This document shows, piece by piece, positions 54,640 to 64,000 of a stretch of 64,000 nucleotides of DNA. A program made the position numbers and the translations under genes. Under the pieces are notes generated by a model that was not told the origin of the DNA, made no database searches, and worked only from the letters and a program-made list of their open reading frames with translations. Numbering within the stretch: position 1 is the first letter of the stretch; every line of letters starts with the position of its first letter. Where the stretch lies: contig CM070505.1 of NCBI GenBank assembly GCA_036346375.1, forward strand, positions 52,574,626-52,638,625, given 5' to 3'. The stretch is from Guadua angustifolia (lineage: Eukaryota; Streptophyta; Magnoliopsida; Poales; Poaceae).

Positions 54640-55320
54640 ATAATGCTTGAATAACTTCGTTATAACAACGAGAAAATGGATTGTGAGTTTTGAGTAACCT
54701 TTTCATGCTTCAAACAATCGGAAAATGGGTATAATGTTTCATGGCGACCTCGACATGTGCACAAGTGGGTTTGGATCACTACAACAAAATGAATCTGGTT
54801 TGTTCTACCTAAGCTTGTAAAATAGTGCATAGTGGCGGGTGCTCATTTAGCATTTGGGTATGTTTTGCTGTATGTTACGAGTAAAGTCGATCTTCTTTGT
54901 CGAAATAATGCAAAGTGAATCTCCTTTGGACCTTATGTCTGAATTTTCTGTGGTAGTTTCAAATTTCAAGTGATTACGTAAAGTAAGGCCTATCACTTCC
55001 GCTCCTTGAACATCACAATTAACATACAAATTTGAACAGATATATGATGCTAACTCATGTTTGTTTTTCTAATTAACTTGGAAGTCTTGAAGCACACTTC
55101 TACGAGGGCATTGAAAATCGAAATCACTTTCAAAAAGTAACCTTCACATGCAATCCGTTGATACTATAATTTAGAACCTATCCCATTGCTTGTTGTAGGC
55201 TCGTAGCATTGCCTTTTATTTCGTGGCCCTTATTTTTGATAAAGGTTACTCAAAACTCACAATCATGAAAAGGTTACTCAAAACTCACAATCATGAACTC
55301 GTTATAACAACCAAAATGGA
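54640..55320. repeat. Inverted repeat with a duplicated arm
   Basis: CGTTATAACAACGAG...TTGTGAGTTTTGAGTAACC at 54658-54702 is matched in reverse complement at about 55243-55315, where the arm GGTTACTCAAAACTCACAAT is present twice in tandem (28-base period). It may be the structure of a short transposon inside an old intron. Confidence 0.6.
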
Positions 55321-55389
55321 TTCTTTGCACAAAATAGCATTTCTTGTATTCTTTGTTTTTATCAAGAAGTAATGTTGTTTATTTCAACA

Positions 55390-56590
55390 TTTTGGATGTG
55401 AAAAGCATGGTAGATGGGGATGGCGATGTTGCGTGCCAATCAAATAAGCAGCAGCGAGGATCTCCTTAGGTGGCGGGAAGAGCCGTTGGCGGTTGGGCGA
55501 TGAGCAACATCATCGGGTAGTGGCGAGTCCGTGATCGCGAGCCATCGCTATCCAAGGTGTATCCTCCCCTTTTGCGGTTCTTGATTCCCCATTTGTTAGT
55601 TTATTTTTCGACGAACAAAAGGAAGAAGGCATAAGAGGAAGATGGAGGAGGATGGCCATGGTCGAGGAGGAGGAAGACAAAAAGGTGAGACAAAATTGTG
55701 ATTGATGCGCAATGCCATTGATTGTTTGTATTGTAGCACTAGAAAACTAAAAATGTGTTGTCTTGTCGGGAGTTGGGACACGGCAATGCCATTAATTCAA
55801 TTGTTCTCTTTGTTTCCTAGGGAGGGCGTTCCTTTCGGCTATTCTACCAAGTCTAAGAATTTCTCCGATGGCGAATGTGGTGAGGTCGCCCGGTAAACTT
55901 GTTGATATCAACACAGGACTTTGGCGAGAATGGCGGCATCGAAGCGAGGATATCTCCATCAAGCTCGCCTACCTCCTCTCAAACAAAAGCGAATGAGGTC
56001 TCCATCTCCACGACACCATGTTATCTTGTACATTTTCCCGCCGATGAGATCTCCATCCTCTCTGAGGACTTCCATGGTGAGATTTTACTTCCATGTTTTC
56101 TTCTTGATATAGAGTAAAGCATTGTCATTGTCTATAGCAAGTTGAAAATAGTGTTTTTAATGATTAGGCTCTAGCGAAACCACGAAGTTGAAATCCAATG
56201 TATGGAAGGAGAGCCAATATATCGTGATGGAAAACTTGCGAAGGAAAGTGCATACATTGCCACCAAACCTTTCGACATCACGGGATGGGGACTAGCCAAA
56301 TTGGAAGACACTTGAAGGTATGCGAAATGAGAACTAGAATGCATGATATGGTAGATAAAATGCATTCTTGACAACTTCATCTAAGTAGTTGTCTTGAAAG
56401 ATTGGAAATTTGATCACGAGGTCTCCGTAGTGAACTTGTCGAATGATCGTTCTCCATGAACGCCCTTTTCCTTAGTGGAGTATGATGGCTTTAGATCTTT
56501 TGTGGCTAGCTTAAACCCAATATTCAAGATGGTTTCTAGAACAGCAGTTCAAGTGATTGCATTACATCTTATAAGGAGCATAGATCGCAT
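55390..56590 (+). pseudogene. Eroded 5' part of hAT transposase region
   Basis: Short frames only (55702-55896, 55899-56117). Position and orientation suit the N-terminal DNA-binding part of a hAT transposase, but I see no BED zinc finger words. Low support. Confidence 0.3.
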
Positions 56591-57930
56591 TTGCGAAATC
56601 TTTTCAAGGGCGTAATTCTCAATATCATTGGCCGACATGTGGACGTCAAACCGAATCTAGGATACTTATGCATTACATGTCATTTTATCGATAATGAATG
56701 GAATGTCAAAAAGAATTATAAGATTTTGTCCTATGGAGACTCCACATGATGCTTTGAACATGTATAATGTAATATTGAAGAGCATCCAAGATTGGCACAT
56801 TGAGGATAAAATCTTGATTTACATTAGATAATCATCGATCAACACGCAATGATCAACTTTACGAAAAAATTTACTAGAAAAGCATCTTCTACATTGCCAA
56901 GGTAAATTGTTTCACATTAGGTGCTTCTCATGTCTTCAATATTATTGTCCAAGATGGATTAAAGGAAATGGGTACTATGATTGATAGCATTAGAAGCGAT
57001 TTTAAGTATGTCAAGAGTTCCAATCAAGAAGAGAGTTTGAAGAAATCATTGCACAGTGGGAGTATCGAGCTCCCTTCACTTGATGTAGCCACTAGATGGA
57101 ATTCAACTTTTCTTATGCTTAAGTCAGCATTGCCTTTCAAAGCACATTTTATGCCCTAGCACAAGACTCAAATTACAAATATGTCACGTCTTTAGAATGG
57201 AGATGGGCGAAGACGTTGTTAATCTATTGATGGTTTTCTACACGCCACTAAAATTGTTTGGGTTCAAAATATCCAACATCTAACCATTACTTCCATGAGG
57301 TGTGGTTAGTTAAAAAACCTGGAAAATGGAACTAAAAGTAGAAACCCTACTATTGTGGCCATGGTAAAAAAATGCAAAGAAATTTGACAAGTATTGGAAA
57401 GAGTCATACTTGGCTAATTGATACGCATACTTGACCCAAGGTACAATATGACTATATTGAGTTCGTTTGAAGATGGCATTTGGAAGTCATCTTTGAGAAA
57501 CACCTCGATGAGGTTAATGAAGCTATCGAATCCTTTTGATGAATATGCTACTAAAGTGAGAGAATCGGTTGAGCATTTATCACAAGGAACAAATGGTGAT
57601 GATGGCGTGGAGGATGAAAATGACCCTCTTGCAGATTGGGATCGCATTTAAGTGCCAAAAAGTTCAAACAAGCAATGAGCTTGATAGATATTTGAAGGAA
57701 GAGTTATTCCTCGTAGAGAATCTCTTGATATTTTACAATGGTGGGCGATCGATCTCCCAAGTATCCCATCCTTTCTTGTATGGACGTGATGTATTAGCTA
57801 TCCTGCTTCAATTGTTGCATCGAGTCCGCATTTAGCCTTGGAGGAAGAGTTATTAGCGATTATAGGAGCAGCTCTCCGGTGACACCGTCGAGTAATTTGT
57901 CTTCAAGATTGGCATAAAGCAACTAGTAAG
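56591..57930 (+). pseudogene. hAT-family transposase pseudogene (Ac-like)
   Basis: In order across frames: HDALNMYNVILKSIQDWHIEDKI (about 56748-56815), SHVFNIIVQDGLKEMG (56925-56975), SIRSDFKYVKSS then LPSLDVATRWNSTFLMLKSAL (frame 56968-57159), RILDPRYNM (57421-57450), and the C-terminal dimerisation part ELDRYLKEELF and FYNGGRSISQVSHP (57569-57835). These are standard landmarks of the hAT catalytic and dimerisation domains. At least five shifts or stops. Terminal repeats not found with confidence. Confidence 0.82.
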
Positions 57931-59470
57931 CTCATTCTTAATTATTTCTAACTTGTTAGTTTACTCAATAATAATTGTATGTCGATTTCGACTATACAAT
58001 GTTTGATCTCTTCTCACCAAAAGAACACACCAGCAGAGGATATGGATGATGGTGATGATTGATGAGCAGATCTATAATCAATATGAGGGTAATTTTCTAT
58101 GGTGTAGTGAGTGGATTTCTTAGAAGGATGTAAATGGGGAAAGGAGTGCATATCGTTGCTGTTTACATAGCTTTTTTGTTACAAGCTAGCTTTTCTTCAT
58201 GCTTTGATGCTTTTTTTGCATACATTTGTTGTTTTGGGTTGGGGAAGGATATAGATATAACACGTAGATTCTCCATATATAGATTTTTCTTATTTTGGTA
58301 TTGCCTTCTATAGTCTTTCCTTTTGTATCGCTTGTACATCTATATATATTTTGGTCTCATATTGTATACAACAAGTGCTATTCATAACATATCCCACAAC
58401 TTTGAGCTCCTTTCCGTTATGGGTTTATGTTTCGTACATGGCATTCCGATTCTTTGGGCTAAATTGTAGATAATTTTAATTTTATTAGCATAGGTACTAT
58501 ATTTGTCATCGTGAAACCGCACAACTAGCCATTTATTGAGTCTGTAGACATTCTTTATTGTATGGATAATAATGTTTGTCTTCTTGATTCATTGTAATTG
58601 ATCTCATATTAATTTTTGGTGAACTCTAAAATATATAGGTTTTCCTTGTTGTTTCTTATTTGTCGGGTTGTAGTGTTTTGGTCTTGTTCTTAAGCGAAAA
58701 AATGTGCCAAATTTATGGTCTTGTTCTTTATTGTATGGCCTTGATTTCGAATAATTTGGGAGACTCTTTTATTTTGTATGATCCTTTCTGACGGCGTTGA
58801 TAGTGAACTGAGTCAAAGGCGAATCAAAGGGCAAGTGATACCAAACTAGGAGTCATTTGAATGAACCTTGCAATAATGTTTTCAACACTTTGCCTCATCG
58901 GGTTTGTAGTGTGTTGCGATGGTATGCCCATTCATTGAAGGATCAAGAGTGTTGTTGTTTGAGCAAATTGTGGATACTCTGTTGTATGACAACTAGGTCA
59001 ATTAGTGAAACAGATAGCAGAGTCTTGGCATGAGTTTTTTGTTGTTGAACAGTTAACAAGTCGAGTCTTGGTGATATGATTAACAAGTCGAGATTTTTTG
59101 TTGCGCTTGTCCGAAATTTGAGAAATTAAGGTTTATACTTTTATTTTGTACTCTATCATTTCTTGTACTTTGCGGGTTGTGGGTGCGCATTAGTTTCATA
59201 AATTTTAGCGACTCTTGCATTAACCGCATAAACTTGCGATATGCGGGCAAGTGCCGCATTGCCCAATTGAACCCACCTTCATCGACCCACGACCCATCGG
59301 TGGCCCAATGCCCGGCTTATACGGAGGATGGTGGCAAATTGAGCAACCATCATTCGGACAAGCAGTCTTGCGATGATGGGCCAATGACGTTTGGACTAAC
59401 TACGTGCAACCCACTCGGACATATATGCCACAAACCCAAGCCCGCTGTGATAAATAACAACTAAGGTCAT
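57931..59470. other. AT-rich 3' flank of the hAT remnant
   Basis: No gene seen. A GC-balanced stretch with an open frame at 59177-59464 contains ACCCAC-type words that may be hAT subterminal repeats. Confidence 0.4.
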
Positions 59471-59915
59471 TTGGCACACTCTCCTCCTAGATTCTAGTGG
59501 GAGTTAGGTGGAGCTATGCTAAATGCCCTAACTCCATAATTTTTCAAAATGGGAGTAAAGAAGATCGAAGTGACACGTAATGCAAATTTTCAAAGTAGGG
59601 TTCCCCACTCCCACAGGTGGAGTCAAAACGAATGTTCCTTGGAATTAGAGGTAATTCACCGCAAATGCCCTGGACAATCGAGACCCCGACCCAACCATCT
59701 ATCCATCATTCCTCTCATCGCTTATCACTCCTCTTCAAACCCTAAGTGGCAGCTCCTCCTCACACCATCGCCGCTCCCCCCCGGCGTTGTTGACCGCTCT
59801 AGTCTAGGCGCCTCCTCCGCCCGCCCGCTACCTCCTCTACCCTACTCCCACCTCCTTCTCCCGATCTAGCACCCAACCATGGCGGCAACAAGCTCCACTC
59901 GGTTTAGCGTGCCAC

Positions 59916-61125
59916 CACCAGGAATCGAAATGCGTCGGCCACATTAATGCGCGGCGGGAATATGCCGGCGTTAATTAACTAATCGTCGGTGCCCGGCCGG
60001 CGTTAGCTAATCGTCGGCTTATTCACTGGTCGGCTAATTAATACGTCGGCCATATGCCAGCCGCGATAATTGTTGAATAAATTTGGCGTTTGAGCAGCGC
60101 CCATTCCCCGACAAAATTTTCATCGCCGCTCCCCGCCGCCGCCCGCCCGCCCACCGCCCGCCCTTCGCCGCCCGGCCCCCATCCCGCCGCCCGCCGCCCG
60201 GCCTCACGCGCCGCGCCCGCCCGCCCCCCCTCCTCTCCACCGGGCGGCGGCGACACCTCGCCGTCCGGCGTCCTCCTCCTCTCCGGGAAGCGACCTCGTC
60301 GACCTCGCCTCGTCCTCCTCCTCTGGCCCACAAGATTGAAGGTCGATATCATTGCGTCCTCCTCGTGCATGGCTCTATGGATTCTTTGTGGGGTAATTAG
60401 TTAATTAATGGGGTAATTAGTTAATTACGTCGGCAAAAACCTTGGCGGGTTATGCTTGATTAGTGTTGATTGATGTGAACGATTGAGAAACTTGAGGACT
60501 AGCCATCGAGCTGAAATTTGTATTTCTTGATCGAGCCTTGTTTTGTTCTCTTATCTTTGCTGATGATGATTAAGTTGAATGAGGCAATATTAATCGATTA
60601 GTTAGTGATTATTCTTTGTGATTGACCTAATTGTTTAGAAATTGTCTAAAATTCAATTAGTCTTTTGTTCTTTCTTTGTGCAAGTGATATGCTAACTAGA
60701 GAATAGTTCCTTTCATGTGGTTTGATTAACTTGTGACCTTTGGTCTAATCTGGAGCTCTATTCTCACAGTTTGGGCATCAACTTTATTTGTAAACAAAAT
60801 TATTGTAATTCTATGGTTGGTAGCTTTTCATCCATAATTGAATATTAGTGAGTCAATTTTCTTAAGCGGTCTTTGAATGATTCACTAAGCCAGTTGATAA
60901 AACTTGTGATATATTGTTGAAATTTGGTGTTGGAGGGCTTCTTTAAAGCAACCCATCAAATTAATAAATCTGAAGCAAAAGTTGCTAAATCAGCGTCGAT
61001 TAACTATAAGTGGGCCAAAAGCCGGCGTTAATTAGTGTTTTGCGGCGTTAATTACAATTAGCGATCGGCAAATGGCTGATGCTTGTCGACATTTAACGAT
61101 ATTAACTAACGGGATTCTTGTAGTG
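59916..61125. mobile_element. Non-autonomous CACTA element, 1.2 kb, carrying a GC-rich segment
   Basis: Right end ...GGGATTCTTGTAGTG (61111-61125), the complement of CACTACAAGAATCCC. The left end CACCAGGAATC (59916) matches it if two bases were lost. Flanks CAC at 59913-59915 and 61126-61128 would be the 3-bp duplication. Both ends are packed with words like CGGCGTTAATTA and GTCGGCTAATTA (59930-60080 and 60985-61070), typical subterminal repeats. The inside (60120-60330) is extremely GC-rich with open frames on both strands and may be captured gene sequence. Confidence 0.65.
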
Positions 61126-61128
61126 CAC

Positions 61129-62090
61129 CTCAACCTCCTACTCCTCCTCAAGCATACCGTAGCGAGAAAGACGCTCCGATCCCCCACGGCCAAGTTCACG
61201 AGACAAAAATGGAACAAAGGCGCTGAGACCTGCATAAATTGTATGCTAATTAATTCCTTTTAGATGCTAATTAGTTACGATGTTAATAAACCACCTATGA
61301 GAAACAAAAGAACACCCGGATGGCATTTTTTCTTTATTTTGGACATTGTTAGCGAGAATGCACTTTGTAATATAATACCCGGATAGTTGCATCCAGTAAA
61401 TTTCTAAACTCGACAAACTCTTGCACCATCAAAATGTTCAGTTATTAGACCAGAAAAAATAGCCATTGGCATCTAATTTTTTTGATTGCATCGGTGTTTG
61501 ATTACTACTAGTGTATGCACTACAATATTCTTAGACATTGAAGAATCTCTTCAGAGTCACAGTTATCACGTTGTCATTGCATCGAATGGGGAAGTGTAGG
61601 TCTTCGATGAAAAGTCCTCGGTAACTTGCCGTAGCGACCAAAACCCTTGACTTTTTTGATTCTGATGTGAAAGTTTCCCCCATTACGAAAAAGAAGAATC
61701 CATTGCAAGTTGGTTGAAAATACAATGAGTTGATTGTGTTGTAGTATTTTGTTTCTACCAATCAACAGTGTTAGTAGATTTTACATGACATGTCCAAAAT
61801 TTTAGTTCATATTAGCATCCTGAAAATTGTTCTAATTTTGTTGGATCAAGCACATATATATTTATGTAAGTTTTATGAGGCATCTTCGATTGTGATCTTA
61901 GGTAGAGTCTTGTTTGTAGGAATTTTTTAAATAATATTTTAATGAAAATTTACATAAATAATATACCAAAAAATTGCAAAAATCTACGAGTTGTCACTAT
62001 TTGAACTAGCGGTGAGCTTAGTTGCCGGTGAAAAGAGTGATTAAGTCTTTGTACGCTAGTTGGACTAGCGACAGACTGTCATGAGCAGTG
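61129..62090. other. AT-rich region with one unrecognised antisense ORF
   Basis: The only frame of note is 61531-61761 (-), 76 residues (MVETKYYNTINSLYFQPTCN..., then FVMGETFTSESKKSRVLVAT). It reads like ordinary protein, but I recognise no family and see no neighbours. The rest shows nothing. Confidence 0.35.
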
Positions 62091-62115
62091 CGCACTCTTT
62101 GTCCTAGTCCAACTC

Positions 62116-62272
62116 GTGAGAGAGAGAGAGAGAAAAAGTGCCTGTGGCCTGTGACCTCTCATTCAAGCGAGGAAAAATCAGGAGCCCTGGGAGAAAAAAG
62201 AGAGAGGAGGAAGAGGAAGGAAGGGGAGGAGGAAGAAAAAAGAGGGAGGAAGAAGAAGAGGAGGAGGAAGAA
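62116..62272 (+). repeat. Purine (GA/GGA) tract
   Basis: A (GA)n run at 62116-62132, then almost uninterrupted purines from about 62190 to 62271. Frames through it code runs of Glu/Lys/Arg and are not meaningful. Confidence 0.85.
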
Positions 62273-62470
62273 CACTACACCATGACACACCTTTGCCAAG
62301 CAATTATTAGTCGGGAAAGGTGGTCTGTGCAAATCAATTTATCTGTCGGCAAGGTCAACAATTTCCATCATATAAGTGTGGAGATTGGTGCGCTTATGTC
62401 AACAAGTAATGCATCGGCGTTCATCGTTACGGTGATAAGCTATCGACATCGGCATTGATATAGACCCAAA
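62273..62470 (+). mobile_element. Possible left end of a CACTA transposon
   Basis: CACTACACCATGACACACC at 62273, followed within 180 bases by TCTGTCGGCAAGG, CATCGGCGTTCATCG and CGACATCGGCATTG, which look like subterminal repeats. No matching right end in the window. Confidence 0.4.
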
Positions 62471-62541
62471 AAAATTGGCGTAGGCATGAAAATTTGCGCG
62501 GGCCTTCCTCAAAACCCTAAAACACCCACCCCATCCTTCCC

Positions 62542-62870
62542 ATGCTTGCCGCCCCCGATTTCCCATGGCCACCTCGTCCTCTGATCCCATTTCCTCCTCC
62601 TCGGCACTTTGCTCCCGGGCAGAGGCTCTCCTCTCCCTACGATCGGCTTCTCCTCTCCTCCAGTAGCCCCCTCCTCCTCCTCCTTTCCTCCTGGCCGGCT
62701 TCCCCAGGCCACCCTCGCCTCCTCTCCTCCAGGCGAGCTGCCTCCCAGTAGCGCCTCCTCCTCCCGTCTTGGCGCCTCTCCCTGCGCCCTCACTGGTCAG
62801 CAATGACTGCTGGCTCGGCAGCCGGCGGGTGGCGCTCCTCCATGGTGCAGATTTTTGGCGAAGAAGGCGT
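62542..62870 (+). other. GC-rich gene-like fragment
   Basis: A start-like context with MATSSSDPISSSSALCSRAE (ATG at 62564) and a UTR-like CCTCAAAACCCTAAAACACCC upstream resembles the 5' end of a plant gene. The frame stops after about 34 codons at CTCCAGTAG. The other frames on both strands are low-complexity. Product unknown. Confidence 0.3.
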
Positions 62871-62875
62871 GAGCT

Positions 62876-63478
62876 TAAACATCCCAAAATTTGGGTTTTC
62901 AAAATATTTTTGTGAAGTTTAGCTCCAAAAATTAGCGATAATTTTCGCTTAATTAAAGCAATTTGGAATTTTCTAAAGTCAAAGTAATTTAGATTGACTA
63001 ATATAAACCTCAATTAAATTAAATTCAGTTTTATTTGGGTTCCTTGTGCTTCTAGGATTTTCTTTGTATTTTTTTAGAATTGTTGGAATTTATTTGGAAT
63101 TATTAGGAATTAATTTAAACCAAGCCTTTTACTTAAAGTAATTAAATATTTCAAAAGAAAATAAAGTTCTGCTGAAAACATTTTATTTGGGTTCCAAAAT
63201 GTCCCAAAATATTTTCTAGAATTTTTTATAATTTTTACGGTATTTTTATTGCCTCAAATGAATTAATTTGAATTAAGTCCTTTATGGAATTAATTAAAAA
63301 TTTGGAAAAATTTATATAACGTTTTTTGAAAATATTTTATTTGAGTTAAAATGTCTCAAAATATTTTATAAATTTTTCTGAAATTTTCTGATAATGTTTC
63401 TATTTTTCTTGAATTAAATGAATTTCTATAACTAATTTAATTAGGATTACATTTTCCACGTGTCTCCTTCTCGCTGCT
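62876..63478 (+). repeat. Gypsy (Tekay/Del-type) LTR start, copy 1
   Basis: Starts AACATCCCAAAATTTGGG and shares with the next copy GGGTTCCTTGTGCT and GGAATTTATTTGG. It lacks the leading TGT and is cut by copy 2. Confidence 0.5.
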
Positions 63479-64000
63479 GTAACATCCCAAAATTTGAGTT
63501 TTGGAATGTTTAAGTCAAAAAGTGAACCATTTGCATTTTCTTGAATTAATTACTGCTTAATTTGAATTTTCTAAATAATGAAAAGATTTAATTAGATTAA
63601 TCCATGCATCAAACTAAAGGTTTCCGATTTTTGTTGGGTTCCTTGTGCTCCAAGGAATTTTTCTGTATTTTAGAGATTTTTATGAATTTATTTGGTATTT
63701 ATTTGAATTTAATTGGATTTACTTGAATTTAGGAATTTAAATTAATTGGAAAACGGTTTTAATTTCCAAAACCTCCTCGGGCGAATCTTGCGGCCGTTCT
63801 GTTCATTGACCCGCTCCTCGGCCCATTTCCATGTGGCCGCTGCTGCCTGGCGTCCTGTGCGTCGGATCCCGCAGCGTTAACCCCGATCGAGCCACGTCGC
63901 GCCCGCTGGAAACCCTAGCCGCCTCGGAGACCCGGCGCCGCCGCCGCCTTAGAGTTTTCCGTGTTGAGCCCGCCTCAGGGCTATTTAATGGCGCCTCACC
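63479..64000 (+). repeat. Gypsy (Tekay/Del-type) LTR start, copy 2, runs off the window
   Basis: Starts TGTAACATCCCAAAATTTGA, the usual beginning of this LTR type, then AT-rich sequence. The GC-rich part from about 63770 contains CCATTTCCATGTGG and ends near GGGCTATTTAATGGCG, which may be the TATA region. The rest lies outside the window. Confidence 0.5.

Noticed and set aside
62399..63013. 204-residue - strand ORF
   Set aside because: Gly/Arg/Glu-rich shadow across a GC-rich fragment and an AT-rich LTR; no plausible protein.
1..64000. CRISPR arrays, bacterial operons or tRNA/rRNA genes
   Set aside because: No regularly spaced palindromic repeats, no bacterial gene layout and no tRNA or rRNA pattern; composition and elements are those of a grass nuclear genome.

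Overview
This is a plant nuclear window, almost certainly from a grass (Poaceae). It holds one host gene that I can name, an intronless, very GC-rich MYC2-type bHLH transcription factor at 32371-34315 on the + strand. The rest is a nested landscape of grass-type transposable elements: Ty3/gypsy Tat-type and chromovirus-type, Ty1/copia SIRE-type, a LINE, hAT, CACTA, a MITE and a small non-autonomous LTR element. I cannot name the species from sequence alone. The run of N at 36221-36320 shows that this is a draft assembly. I saw no rRNA or tRNA gene, CRISPR array or bacterial operon.

Layout. (1) 1-17514: a decayed Ty3/gypsy Tat-type element A (+ strand, 5' end outside the window) with gag, protease, RT, two RNase H domains and integrase. 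Its integrase is split by a copia element (4813-11963, 5-bp target duplication) that carries gag but no pol. (2) 17515-20089: AT-rich spacer with a 410-bp tandem repeat. (3) 20090-31221: a second, complete Tat-type element B on the - strand with two LTRs and a perfect 5-bp target duplication. Both Tat elements carry a related long reading frame antisense to pol, between integrase and the 3' LTR. (4) 31227-32370: upstream region of the MYC2-like gene. (5) 32371-34315: the MYC2-like gene, whose frame is broken by two 1-base deletions 47 bases apart. (6) 34316-43840: 3' flank, a MITE, an assembly gap inside a tandem repeat, LTR remnants, an exon-like fragment and a LINE tail. (7) 43841-48510: a degenerate chromovirus-type gypsy element. 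(8) 49335-53014: a gene-like fragment, a 2-kb LTR element with a private ORF, and a CACTA element with a perfect 3-bp target duplication. (9) 53015-64000: exon-like scraps, a degenerate hAT transposase, a CACTA element carrying a GC-rich segment, and gypsy LTR pieces running off the end.

How it fits together. The only gene likely to act for the host is the MYC2-like factor, normally a nuclear regulator of jasmonate responses that binds G-box DNA and is repressed by JAZ proteins. The transposons form successive layers: copia inside gypsy A, gypsy B about 1.15 kb upstream of MYC2, and several elements separating exon-like fragments on the right. Most reading frames are broken by small indels. 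LTR pairs also differ mainly by small indels, so part of the damage, including that in MYC2, may be sequence error rather than real decay.
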